A stretch of 37,944 nucleotides of DNA from Streptosporangiales bacterium (GTDB lineage: Bacteria > Actinomycetota > Actinomycetes > Streptosporangiales > Streptosporangiaceae). Position 1 is the stretch's first letter; the number at the start of each line of letters is the position of its first letter. The DNA lies in contig WHSL01000033.1 of assembly GCA_009380095.1 (NCBI GenBank), positions 1-37,944 on the forward strand. The letters are read 5' to 3'. Positions 1 through 13,444 of the stretch are shown here, piece after piece. A model generated the notes under the pieces. The model saw only the letters and a list, made by a program, of their open reading frames with translations. It was not told the DNA's origin and searched no databases. Position numbers and translations under genes: made by a program.

Positions 1-762
1 CGGGTTCCGGTCGTCCAGGTCCCCGCCGGAGGCGTCGCCACTGGGGTTGCCGGAGCCGGGACCGACGTTGTTCGACGGCTCGTCGTCGGGCGTGCCGTCC
101 TGGTCGCGGTCGGGCTCACCCCAGACGTGGGACTGATCGCCGTCGGACCCGTCGTCGGGCATCCCGTCCTCGTTGAACATGTGCGTCCCCGAGGTGCTGT
201 CCGGAATGTCCTCGTACCCGGGCGCGTCGTCCAGGTCGCCACCGGAGGAGTCGCCATCGGGGTTACCGGAGCCGGGACCGACGTTGTTGGACGGCCAGTC
301 GTCATCCCACCCGTCACGGTCACGGTCCGGGTCACCGGGATCGGCGACCCACGGCCGGGCATCGTCCAGGTCCCCGCCCGAGGCGTCGCCCCCAGGGTTG
401 CCGGAACCGGGACCGACGTTGTTGGACTGCCACGTGTCCTCGATGCCGTCGCCGTCGGCGTCGGTCCCGCCCGGGTCGACCGCGCCGGGCCGCTCGTCGT
501 CGAGGTCGCCGCCGGTGACGTCCTGGTCCGGGTTGCCGGAGCCGGGCCCGTAGTTGTTGGTCTGCTCGGTGTCCTTGATGCCGTCGCCGTCGGCGTCCCA
601 CTCGACCGGGCCGGGCCTCTCCGGGAAGTCCGGCAGCGGGTCGCCCGGCTCCAGGGCCGGCGCGTCGTCGAGGTCGCCGCCCGAGGTGTCGCCGGTCGGG
701 TTGCCCGATCCGGGGCCGTAGTTCGTGGTGTTGCCGTAGTCGTCATCGGCGACGCCGTCGCC
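1..762 (-). repeat. About 45-residue repeats with DxDxDG calcium loops and GPGSGNP
   Basis: Inside the preceding gene, five copies of a unit pair an Asp-rich loop (DRDGDGVADDD, DADGDGIKD, DADGDGIED, DRDRDGWDD, DRDQDGTPD) with N-N-x-GPGSGNP and then SGGDLDD or TGGDLDD. The GPGSGNP motifs start at 717, 549, 414, 279 and 63, so spacings are 56, 45, 45 and 72 residues. The loops resemble thrombospondin type-3 or dockerin calcium sites; calcium binding is inferred. The array continues past the left edge. Confidence 0.85.
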
Positions 763-3700
763 GTCGCGGTCGTTCGGCATTCCGTGCGTGTACGGCCGCC
801 ACTCCCCGCTCTCCGGGTCCCGGTAGTAGCTGCCGAGCAGCCGGCGGGTCTCGTGGCTCTCGCCGCCCTCGACACCCACGCACAGCACGACGCAGCCCTC
901 GAGCCCCGGCGTGACGTCCTTGGGGGTGTCCCGGCTGTACTCGCCACGGGTGCGGAGCCCCTCGTCCAGATACCGTCCCCACTCCCGGGTCGCGTCGTCC
1001 AGCGCCACCTTGGCCTGGGCGAAGCCCTGCGGGTCCGCGGCGTCCCCGGCCTGGGCCCCGCCCGCGCTGCGATAGTTGAACTCGACCGCGTCGTACGCCC
1101 GCTGCGCCTCCTGCCAGCGCTGCAGCGCCTCCATCGCCCCGGGCCGGTTGAGGTCCACCTCGGTACGGATGGTCGTCACGCCGTCGTCCGTGGCGAGGTC
1201 GTCGCCGCCGGTGCCCTTGGCCTTGCGGCCGATCAGGGTCGCGCTCCAGCCGCCCTTCCAGTCCTGCTCCTTGAGCTGCACGTACCTGACCGGCTTGCCG
1301 TCCTCGTAGATCAGCTGGCCGGACCTGGTGCCGGTGCTCTCGTACGTGACCTTGCCCTCGGGGCCGACGCCCTTGACGCTGAAGCCCAGCTTGGCCTCGC
1401 GGTCCACCCCGCTGGTGGAGACCGTGTCGGTCTCGATCCGTACGTCGTCGGAGGGGTCCACGGTGCCCTGGTCGTTGACCGTGACGGACCTGCCGGCCTC
1501 GTGGTTTCCGCCGATCTTGCCGCCGGCCACGATGAGGTCGCCGCCCAGGCCGCCCTCCTCGCGCTTGGACGAGCCGTCGGTGGAGATCTTGGGGACGGTC
1601 AGCTCGTGCCGGATGTCCTCGGCGATGGCGTCCGCCCGCTCGTCGACGCGGTCCAGCCGCTCCTGCATCTCCCGGGCCGCCGCGCTCTCGTCGCCGGCGT
1701 CCACCGGCGCGCCGGCCATCTCCTCGTCGAAGATCCGCTTCCGTGTCTCGTCGACGCGCGCCGTGTAGTCGCGGTACTGCTGCTCGTTGTCGAAGAGCAG
1801 CGCCTCCGACCTGTCGTCCTTCCAGGAGACGGTGAGGTCGGCGCCGCCCTGGAGCCTGCCGATCCCGCCCTTGATCTCGAACGGGACGCCGTTGCTCCTG
1901 CTCTCGCCGGTGGTCTCCAGTACGGAGCCGTCCGCCCGGCGCTGCACGATCGTGGTCTGCTTGTCCTCGCGCTTCCAGACCAGCAGCTTCACGGACCCGC
2001 TCGACTCGTCGCTCTGGTAGTCGCGCGCGTAGGGCGGGATCCTGTCGAGGCCTTCGGGCCACTCGCCCTCCGGCGCGGCCGGGTCGCCCGCGGCGGGGTC
2101 GTCGGGGGCGGGGTCGTCGGGGGCGGGGTCGTCGGGTGGGACGTTGTGCGCGAGCACGGGGGCCGCGTCGGCCGTGTCGCCGCCCGCGTAGAAGGTGTGG
2201 ATGCCGGACACCGAGAGGGAGTGCACGGTCGAGCCCGCGGGGGCGGCCCGTGCGACGCGGGTGATGGGGGTCGGGACGCGGGAGGTGATGGCCTCGTCAC
2301 CCTTCTCGATCATGGAGAGCGGGCCGGCCGGTACGGCGAGGCTGCCGCCCTTCCGCAGGTCGGCCGCCTTCACCCAGCGGCGGGCTATGGGGTCGTACAG
2401 CCGCTGGTCGCCGGCGACGGTGAGCTCGTCGCCGCCGCGGATGACGATCTCCACGAGGGGCTTGCGGCTGACCCGCTCGGAGGTCGAGGTGACCTTGCGC
2501 GGCAGCGTGACGCCCGAGGTCGGGTCCGTCGCGATCACGACGTCGCCCTTGCGGATCCGGGCGAGCGGCTTCTTCTGCCCACCGGCCAGGGTCACCGGGG
2601 TGGTCCCGGCCATCCCCTCGCCGCCGCCCCGGGCCATCCGCATCGGCTGTGGGGCCGCCGAGCCGGCGGCCTCATCGCCCTTCCCGGACGCGGCGCCATC
2701 TCCCGCCGCAGAGCCCTTCCCGGACGCGGCGCCATCGCTCGCCGCAGAGCCCTCACCGGACGCGGCGCCATCGCGAGAGGCAGAGCCACCGTCGGACGCC
2801 GCGTCATCGGCGGACGCGTCATCGGCGGACGCGGACTCACCGTCGGACGCGGACTCATTGTCGGACGCGGAGCCACCGGCGCCGTCGCCCGCGCCAGAGG
2901 CGTCGCTCGCGCCTGAGGAGGAGTCGAACGCGTCCGAGGGGTCGGTCATGTCGGCGGATTGGCCGGCCGGGATGTCTTCGGGGAAGTAGGTGAGGTAGGC
3001 GTCGACCTTGTCCGCGGCGGGGAGCAGCCCGGCTCGGACGGTGTCGCCCCCGTCGGGGGCGTGGATGACGCGCCCGCCGCCGGCGTACACGCCGATGTGC
3101 CCGCCGCCCGCCAGCACGAGGTCCCCGGGCCTCAGCTCGTCCCGCGAGATCGGCCGTCCGAGCTCCCGCTGCGCCTCCAGACCGGCCGGAATCTGTATCC
3201 CGGCCCGCGCCAGCGCCAGCCTCGTCAGCTCCGTACAGTCGCAGGCGTCCTCGGCGGACGACCACGGGTAGGTCTGTCCCAGCTGGGCGACGGCGTACGC
3301 GACGACCTGCTTTCGCAGGGCCTTCATCGTCGGCTCGCGCCGCTCGGCCGCACGTTCGGCGGCGGCGCGTTCACGGGCCTGCTCGGCGCGGCGTTCCGCG
3401 GCGGCCTCGTCGGCGCGCTTCTCCGCCGCCCGCTTCGCGGCGGCCTTCTTCGCCGCCGCCTTCTTCTCAGCCGCCTTCTTCTCAGCGGCCCGCTTCGCGG
3501 CGTCGTACTCCGCCGACGCGGACGGCGTCCGTACGGTGAGCCCGCGCAGCGCGCGCAGCTGCGCCGCGAGCCGCTTCTCCTCGGCGTCCAGCCGGTTCGC
3601 CCCGCGTTCCAGCGTTGCGGCCGTCCGCTCGATCCCGGCGGTGTCCGTCTTGATGCCCGCCTGCCGCGCGGCGGTGGCGAACCGGCGCAGCTCGGTCAGC

Positions 3701-4062
3701 TCGCGTACGAGGGCGGAACGCTCGGTCCGCACCCGGCTCACCGCGGCGATGACCCGCGCGACCAGCGCGGCCCGCGGGCCCATGGCCTCCGGCACGCCGG
3801 GTGTGGTGGGAGCGCCGCTGCCGGCCGCCGCGTAGGCGACGGCGGCCTCGGCCGGAGAGGTCAGGGCGACGGTCGTGGCGAGGCCGACCCCGACGACGCC
3901 GGCCGTACGCAGGGCGCGCCGTCCGGAACGGAGTGGGCGGGGCGGGGAGCCGGGTTCACCGGCTCCCGGTGCACGGCGGAGGCCGAACGCGCGGCCCGCC
4001 TCGAGCGCGCGGTGGATCCAGTGGCGAAGGGGGGACGCGGAGTGGGGCTGTGGCGATGTCAC
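1..4062 (-). CDS. Secreted NlpC/P60 - degenerate Hint - calcium-repeat protein (3' end off window)
   Basis: At least 1354 residues; the frame is open from 4062 to the left edge. The GTG at 4062 is chosen because GTGAGG lies six bases upstream. Residues about 50-74 form an Arg-Arg-preceded hydrophobic signal peptide ending in AEAA. About 135-250 is an Ala/Lys/Glu-rich coiled coil. About 255-355 is an NlpC/P60 cysteine peptidase: Cys276 in DCTEL, His322 in HIGVY and His334 in VIHAP, so it should cleave peptidoglycan stem peptides outside the cell. An Ala/Ser/Asp linker (about 368-475) follows. About 485-640 has the Hint fold pattern (GTTPVTL, GDVVIATDP, AADLRKG, final VLAHN) but no nucleophilic Cys and no block-B His. 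About 650-1095 is of unknown function. From about 1115 a repeated Asp-rich unit begins. The peptidase is certain, the dead Hint likely; the real C-terminus is not visible. Confidence 0.9.
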   Translation of the reverse strand, partial: MTSPQPHSASPLRHWIHRALEAGRAFGLRRAPGAGEPGSPPRPLRSGRRALRTAGVVGVGLATTVALTSPAEAAVAYAAAGSGAPTTPGVPEAMGPRAALVARVIAAVSRVRTERSALVRELTELRRFATAARQAGIKTDTAGIERTAATLERGANRLDAEEKRLAAQLRALRGLTVRTPSASAEYDAAKRAAEKKAAEKKAAAKKAAAKRAAEKRADEAAAERRAEQARERAAAERAAERREPTMKALRKQVVAYAVAQLGQTYPWSSAEDACDCTELTRLALARAGIQIPAGLEAQRELGRPISRDELRPGDLVLAGGGHIGVYAGGGRVIHAPDGGDTVRAGLLPAADKVDAYLTYFPEDIPAGQSADMTDPSDAFDSSSGASDASGAGDGAGGSASDNESASDGESASADDASADDAASDGGSASRDGAASGEGSAASDGAASGKGSAAGDGAASGKGDEAAGSAAPQPMRMARGGGEGMAGTTPVTLAGGQKKPLARIRKGDVVIATDPTSGVTLPRKVTSTSERVSRKPLVEIVIRGGDELTVAGDQRLYDPIARRWVKAADLRKGGSLAVPAGPLSMIEKGDEAITSRVPTPITRVARAAPAGSTVHSLSVSGIHTFYAGGDTADAAPVLAHNVPPDDPAPDDPAPDDPAAGDPAAPEGEWPEGLDRIPPYARDYQSDESSGSVKLLVWKREDKQTTIVQRRADGSVLETTGESRSNGVPFEIKGGIGRLQGGADLTVSWKDDRSEALLFDNEQQYRDYTARVDETRKRIFDEEMAGAPVDAGDESAAAREMQERLDRVDERADAIAEDIRHELTVPKISTDGSSKREEGGLGGDLIVAGGKIGGNHEAGRSVTVNDQGTVDPSDDVRIETDTVSTSGVDREAKLGFSVKGVGPEGKVTYESTGTRSGQLIYEDGKPVRYVQLKEQDWKGGWSATLIGRKAKGTGGDDLATDDGVTTIRTEVDLNRPGAMEALQRWQEAQRAYDAVEFNYRSAGGAQAGDAADPQGFAQAKVALDDATREWGRYLDEGLRTRGEYSRDTPKDVTPGLEGCVVLCVGVEGGESHETRRLLGSYYRDPESGEWRPYTHGMPNDRDGDGVADDDYGNTTNYGPGSGNPTGDTSGGDLDDAPALEPGDPLPDFPERPGPVEWDADGDGIKDTEQTNNYGPGSGNPDQDVTGGDLDDERPGAVDPGGTDADGDGIEDTWQSNNVGPGSGNPGGDASGGDLDDARPWVADPGDPDRDRDGWDDDWPSNNVGPGSGNPDGDSSGGDLDDAPGYEDIPDSTSGTHMFNEDGMPDDGSDGDQSHVWGEPDRDQDGTPDDEPSNNVGPGSGNPSGDASGGDLDDRNP

Positions 4063-4370
4063 GTGGAACCTCACGAGGCACGACGGGAAGGAGGACAACG
4101 TGGTGGGTGAAGGGCCCCGTCGGCGGACACACGTCGACGCCACGCGGATGCCGTACCCGAACGCCGCCGCGACCAGGTCGAACGGCCTGCGTTCCATCGC
4201 CCCCGAGCGCCCCGCCAGGCTCCGCGGCTCCAGCGGGCCACCGAAGGTGGTACCCCAGAGTTACCACACAGCGCCCCACGCGAAAAGGCCCAAGCCGGGC
4301 GTCCCGACGGGCTGAAGCGCCCTCCGGGAAGCGCGCCGAAGGCGACCGCGGAGGGCGCGGGGGGCGGGTC
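4063..4370. other. Intergenic region, SDR gene to NlpC gene
   Basis: 308 bases with no gene I support. It should hold the NlpC promoter and 5' leader on the minus strand. An inverted repeat GTGGTA ... TACCAC (4247-4252 and 4262-4267) could be an operator or the base of a leader hairpin. The NlpC frame stays open upstream to an ATG at 4197, but codon use there does not look coding. A terminator hairpin for the SDR gene occupies 4317-4358. Confidence 0.5.
4317..4358 (-). terminator. Hairpin downstream of the SDR gene
   Basis: A perfect 10-bp stem, GCGCCCTCCG (4317-4326) with CGGAGGGCGC (4349-4358), and a 22-base loop, begins 12 bases after the SDR stop codon. There is no U-tract, which is common for actinomycete terminators. 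Termination is inferred from position and shape. Confidence 0.5.
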
Positions 4371-5153
4371 TCAGTCGCCGAGGATGCGGCCCATGGCCGA
4401 GCGCACGAGGGCCCGCGGCAGCAGCCGGTTCAGCGGCAGCGACGCCTTGTTGGCGAGGCCCGGTACGCAGATCGCCCGGCCCGCCGCGACGGCGTCCAGC
4501 CCGGCGGTGGCCACCTCCTCCGGCGTGGTCCACACGAAGCCCGGCAGCCCGTCCCGGCGCATCCCCGCGCGCCGGTGGAAGTCCGTCCGGGTCAGGCCCG
4601 GCAGCACCGCGGTGACGTGCACGTTCTGGCCCGCCACCTCGGCGTGCACGCCCTCGGTGAAGCGGGTGACGAACGCCTTGGTGGCCGCGTACGTGGCCGT
4701 ACCGGGCGCGGCGTTCTCGCCCGCCATGGACGACACGTTGAGCACGCCTCCGTGCCGCCGGTCGATCATGCCCGGCAGGGCGGCGCGGGTCAGCCGGACC
4801 AGGGCGGTCACGTTCACGTCGAGCTGTGCCTGCTCGCCGTCCAGCGGGAGCTCGGCGAACCGGCCCTGCGTGCCGAGGCCCGCGTTGTTCACCAGCAGCT
4901 CCACCTGCCGTGCCGGGTCGGCGAGGCGTTCCTCGAGCGCGGCCAGCCGCTCCCGGTCCGCGAGGTCGGCCGCGACCACCTCCACGCCGACCTTGGCGGT
5001 GGCGCGTAGGTCGTCGGCCAGCTCTTCCAGCCGGTCGGTGTTCCGGGCGACGAGCACCAGGTCCGTGCCCCGCCGGGCCAGGGCGCGCGCGAAGGCCGTA
5101 CCGATCCCGCTGGACGCGCCGGTGACGAGCGCGCTGCGATAGGCGTGCTGCAT
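4371..5153 (-). CDS. SDR-family NAD(P)-dependent oxidoreductase
   Basis: 260 residues, a normal length for a classical short-chain dehydrogenase/reductase. The Rossmann glycine motif TGASSGIG is at residues 10-17, followed by NNAG, a Ser in NVSSMAG and the catalytic YAATK. These show a cytosolic NAD(P)-dependent alcohol/ketone oxidoreductase; the substrate cannot be read from sequence. It looks like the DltE-like branch often annotated only as SDR. It lies 38 bases downstream of the YbaK-type gene on the same strand, so the two may share a transcript. A hairpin follows the stop. No strong Shine-Dalgarno precedes the ATG, so the start is probable rather than certain. Confidence 0.93.
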   Translation of the reverse strand: MQHAYRSALVTGASSGIGTAFARALARRGTDLVLVARNTDRLEELADDLRATAKVGVEVVAADLADRERLAALEERLADPARQVELLVNNAGLGTQGRFAELPLDGEQAQLDVNVTALVRLTRAALPGMIDRRHGGVLNVSSMAGENAAPGTATYAATKAFVTRFTEGVHAEVAGQNVHVTAVLPGLTRTDFHRRAGMRRDGLPGFVWTTPEEVATAGLDAVAAGRAICVPGLANKASLPLNRLLPRALVRSAMGRILGD

Positions 5154-5191
5154 GCCGAAAGGTTAGACGGATTGCCGGAGCCTCCGGGGGG

Positions 5192-5737
5192 TCAGACCGG
5201 TTTCGCGAGCCCTTCCACGACCTCGGCGCCGGGGAGTCCGGCGAGCTCGGAGCCGGGCACGAGCAGCTTCGAGCGCCGCACCCCACTGCCGACGATCACG
5301 TACGGGACCGCGGTCACCCGCGCGTCCACCAGCACCGGCCAGGCCTCGGGCAGCCCGGCGGGGGTGATGCCGCCGTACTCCATTCCGGTGGCCGCGACCG
5401 CCTCGTCCTGCGACATGAAGGACGCCTTGCGGACGTCGAGCCGCCGCCGCACCGTGTTGTTGACGTCCGCGCGGGTCGTCGCCAGGACGACACAGGCGGC
5501 CGTACGCGGCTCACCGCCGCGCCGCCCGGTGATGACCACGCAGTTGCCGCCAGCCTCCAGGGGCACGTCGTACGCCTCGGACATCGCGGCCGTGTCGGCG
5601 AGCCCGGGATCGATCTCGGTCACCAGGGCGCCCGGCAGATGGCCCGCGAGGATCGCCGCCGCCACCGGCGGAGCCAGCAGTTCGAGCCCGTCCTTGGCCG
5701 GCACGGTCGCCAGGCCCCACGTCGTGCTGTCGGTCAT
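5192..5737 (-). CDS. YbaK/EbsC-family aminoacyl-tRNA deacylase
   Basis: 181 residues. The C-terminal two thirds match the YbaK/ProX fold: KASFMSQDEAV, then TGMEYGGITPAGLP, then PVLVDARV, and a final GSGVRRSKL segment. Family members hydrolyse mischarged tRNAs such as Cys-tRNA(Pro) in trans; the exact substrate of this one is unknown. The ATG at 5737 starts MTDSTTWG; an upstream in-frame extension exists but overlaps the promoter of the divergent hydratase gene and is not conserved-looking. The gene is divergent from echA by 91 bases and precedes the SDR gene by 38 bases. Confidence 0.85.
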   Translation of the reverse strand: MTDSTTWGLATVPAKDGLELLAPPVAAAILAGHLPGALVTEIDPGLADTAAMSEAYDVPLEAGGNCVVITGRRGGEPRTAACVVLATTRADVNNTVRRRLDVRKASFMSQDEAVAATGMEYGGITPAGLPEAWPVLVDARVTAVPYVIVGSGVRRSKLLVPGSELAGLPGAEVVEGLAKPV

Positions 5738-5760
5738 GCCCTCAACGTAGCGGCCCGGCC

Positions 5761-5789
5761 TTAACCCGGGCGCCCCTGGGCAATAGAGT
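5761..5789 (+). promoter_or_regulatory. Candidate sigma-70-type promoter of the enoyl-CoA hydratase gene
   Basis: TTAACC (5761-5766) and TAGAGT (5784-5789) are separated by 17 bases, each matching four of six consensus positions. A start near 5796 would give a leader of about 33 bases containing the GGAGG at 5816-5820. Inferred from sequence only. Confidence 0.5.
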
Positions 5790-5828
5790 CGTGGACCGTC
5801 AACGGCGATGGATGCGGAGGGCCACCAC

Positions 5829-6608
5829 ATGGGCGAGTTCGTCAGGGTCGAGGTCGACGGTGCGGTGGCGACGATCCGGCTGGACCGGCCGCCGATGAAC
5901 GCGCTGAACGCCCAGGTCCAGGAGGAGATCGCGGCGGCGGCGGAACAGGCGGGGGACGACGCCGCGGTGCGCGCGGTGGTGATCTACGGCGGGGAGAAGG
6001 TGTTCGCGGCCGGCGCCGACATCAAGGAGATGTCGGTGATGACGTACGCGCAGATGTCCGAGCACTCGCGCCGGCTGCAGGCCTCGTTCACCGCGGTCGC
6101 GAAGATCCCGAAGCCGGTGGTCGCGGCGGTCACCGGGTACGCGCTCGGCGGCGGCTGCGAGCTCGCGCTCTGCGCCGACTTCCGGGTCGCGGCGGACAGC
6201 GCCAAGATCGGGCAGCCGGAGATCCTGCTCGGCATCATCCCCGGCGCCGGCGGCACCCAGCGGCTCCCCCGGCTGATCGGCCCCGCCCGCGCCAAGGACC
6301 TGATCTTCACCGGGCGGCACGTGGGCGCCGCCGAGGCGCTGGAGATCGGCCTGGTGGACGAGGTCGCCGAGCCGGACAAGGTGTACGAGGCCGCGCTGGC
6401 CCTGGCCCGCCGCTACGCCGACGGCCCGGCGGTGGCGCTGCGCGCGGCCAAGCAGGCCATCGACTCCGGGCTCGAGGCCGACCTGGACACCGGCCTGGAG
6501 ATCGAGCGGCTGCACTTCTCGGGCCTGTTCGCCACCGAGGACCAGCGCATCGGCATGCAGAGCTTCATCGAGAACGGCCCCGGCAAGGCCACCTTCGTGG
6601 GCCGCTGA
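5829..6608 (+). CDS. echA: Enoyl-CoA hydratase/isomerase (crotonase family)
   Basis: 259 residues. It catalyses hydration of 2-enoyl-CoA in fatty-acid beta-oxidation or a related acyl-CoA pathway, in the cytosol. Crotonase hallmarks are present: oxyanion-hole AAGADIKEM, GGGCELAL with catalytic Glu111, and QPEILLGIIPGAGGTQRLP with catalytic Glu131. Both active-site glutamates are kept, so a true hydratase is likely. The ATG at 5829 is chosen over the ATG at 5808 because GGAGG (5816-5820) lies eight bases upstream and MGEFVRVEV is the usual family start. Its last 50 bases recur as a fragment at 12345-12394, beyond the carboxylase gene. The symbol is used generically. Confidence 0.93.
   Translation: MGEFVRVEVDGAVATIRLDRPPMNALNAQVQEEIAAAAEQAGDDAAVRAVVIYGGEKVFAAGADIKEMSVMTYAQMSEHSRRLQASFTAVAKIPKPVVAAVTGYALGGGCELALCADFRVAADSAKIGQPEILLGIIPGAGGTQRLPRLIGPARAKDLIFTGRHVGAAEALEIGLVDEVAEPDKVYEAALALARRYADGPAVALRAAKQAIDSGLEADLDTGLEIERLHFSGLFATEDQRIGMQSFIENGPGKATFVGR
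6559..6608 (+). repeat. Left copy of 50-bp direct repeat (3' end of echA)
   Basis: Bases 6559-6598 are identical (40 of 40) to 12345-12384, and the next ten bases match at seven. The two copies flank the giant carboxylase gene. This copy is the intact end of the hydratase gene, coding for QSFIENGPGKATFVGR and the stop. Confidence 0.93.
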
Positions 6609-6848
6609 CCTCCCCTGCCCGACCCGGCCGTTCGCGCGGACGCGTTTGTGGCGGATGTCGCATGAAACGGCGTCCAGGTGGCGCGGCCGGGGCACTTTTT
6701 GTGGATTCCCTACAACGTCGCGGCTCCAGCCTTCGCCCTGCCGGACCTGGTGTACACGGCTGTGATCGAGCAGGGTGTGAGCGGGTGCGGGCGACGGTCC
6801 AGGCCCGGACGTCGCCTTCTGTACGCGGGTACTCGGGAGGCTCAGCCG

Positions 6849-12317
<5,469 letters not shown>

Positions 12318-12344
12318 GGCAGGGAGATCGCGCACATCGGCACA

Positions 12345-12394
12345 AGAGCTTCATCGAGAACGGCCCCGGCAAGGCCACCTTCGTCGGTCGCTTA
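12345..12394 (+). pseudogene. Fragment of an enoyl-CoA hydratase 3' end (right direct repeat)
   Basis: Read in one frame it gives SFIENGPGKATFVGR, the exact C-terminus of the hydratase at 5829-6608, with the stop changed from TGA to TTA. The differences (GTG/GTC, GGC/GGT) are synonymous, as expected of a homologous gene end that evolved under selection before being broken. A weaker match extends a few bases further left (CATCGGCA) with a one-base length difference. It starts 28 bases after the carboxylase stop. Confidence 0.9.
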
Positions 12395-12438
12395 AAAATG
12401 CGGTGCGCGAGCCGGATTCGCGCTGAGATCATCCGTTG

Positions 12439-12930
12439 ATGGGAGCGCCTGAGGTTCGGCCGGAGATCGTCGAGTTCTACACGTCGGCCTATGACGAGGC
12501 CGGCCGCCTGTCCTCCAAGGCGCCTGGCGTGCTGGAGTTCGTCCGCACGCGGGTCGCCGCCGCGGCGATCAGCCGGCACGCCGGGCTGCTCGACCTCGCC
12601 GCCACCAACCGGCTCGGCCTGGAGTCGACGATGCGGGCGGTGCTGTCCACCGGCCGTCACGACCGTGCCCTCGGCTTCACCACCGCCTACTTCCACACCG
12701 CCGAGGAGCTCGGATCGGAGCTGGCCGAAGCGGGATTCGCCGACGTCCGCCTCTACGGCGTCGAAGGGCCCACCTGGCCCGTCCTCAAGGGCCTGGAGGC
12801 CCACACCGGCGAGTCCCTGACCGGATCCGCACTCCTCGACTCGGCGCTCACCGCCGCCCGGCTCACCGAGACCGACCCGGCGATGATCGCCTCCAGCTCC
12901 CACATCCTGGCCATCGGCCACACGCCGTGA
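12439..12930 (+). pseudogene. SAM-dependent methyltransferase with the SAM-binding core deleted
   Basis: 163 residues, still in one open frame. The N-terminus (PEVRPEIVEFYTSAYDEAGR) and the C-terminal half (AAAISRHAGLLDLA, LGFTTAYFHTAEEL, RLYGVEGPTWP) match an actinomycete class I methyltransferase family of about 270 residues. Between FVRTR and VAAAAISR the usual segment with the GxGxG nucleotide loop, the acidic residue and the LLLGPLYHL-type motif is missing, roughly 100 residues. Without it the protein cannot bind SAM in the usual way, so it is probably non-functional. No good ribosome site precedes the ATG. Family assignment is from memory of such proteins. Confidence 0.7.
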
Positions 12931-13434
12931 TCACGTGCCGGGACCGCGCCCGCCCAGGGTGGCGAGGAGGGCTTCGGCGGTGGCGGTGTTGCTGGTGACG
13001 GCTGGGAGGCCGGTGCGGCGCTCCAGCTCGGGGAGTAGCGACAGGGTGGGGAGGTTGGTGCAGCTCATGAGCAGCGCGTCGGCGGTGTCGTCGCCGTCGG
13101 CATGCTGGAGGACCCGGTCCGGCGGGACCGCGGCGATGTCGGCGTCCCGGATGATCTCCAGGCCCGCGGCGCTGCTCACCCCGAGCCCGTGCCCGCGCAG
13201 GTACGCGCACTCCGCGTCCGTGATGTCCGCGGTGTAGGGCGTACGGACCCGTACCCGCCGCCCGTGCCGGAGCAGCGCCGCCGCGACGGCCGCGGCCGTG
13301 GTGACGACCGGCGCGCCGGTACGGTCCGCCAGGTCTCGCGCCAGCGCCCGCTCGGCCCGGCCCGCCATCCGTACCGTCCTGCACGCCCTCGAACGACACA
13401 GCCCCAAGCCCTCGTGACCGCCGGGCCCGATCAT
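12931..13434 (-). pseudogene. C-terminal part of an Asp/Glu racemase - maleate isomerase family protein
   Basis: 167 codons at most. The part from GAPVVTTAAAVAAAL through TPYTADITDAE, GLEIIRDADIAA and MSCTNLPTL to PAVTSNTATAEALL matches the C-terminal two thirds of maleate isomerase, arylmalonate decarboxylase and Asp/Glu racemases. The second catalytic Cys (SCTNLPT) is present. The N-terminal domain with the first Cys is absent: the 5' end runs straight into the glgP 3' end, ten bases from its stop codon, and the first 22 codons do not look like the family. It is most likely a 5'-truncated remnant. Confidence 0.65.
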
Positions 13435-13444
13435 GGGGAGAGCG

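Noticed and set aside
127-2916. A 929-codon open frame on the plus strand opposite the NlpC gene
   Set aside because: Its product is Val/Gly/Ala/Arg-rich with no recognisable domain. The minus-strand frame carries NlpC, Hint and regular repeats, so this is a G+C-driven shadow.
4063-4197. N-terminal extension of the NlpC protein to an ATG at 4197
   Set aside because: The frame is open, but residues after the first 20 have poor third-position G+C and no signal-peptide logic; the GTG at 4062 has a good ribosome site.
4075-4270. Possible c-di-AMP (ydaO) riboswitch in the NlpC leader, as seen before many actinomycete cell-wall hydrolase genes
   Set aside because: The minus strand has a GTGGTAACTC start and a GGAGCCGCGGAGCC-like string, but I could not find the conserved GACAGCUAACC and GGUAGGC blocks. 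A covariance-model search would settle it.
12345-12394. Direct repeat as an assembly duplication
   Set aside because: The copies differ at three positions within the 50 bases, two of them synonymous and one removing the stop, and the upstream match has a one-base length difference; an assembly error would give identical copies.
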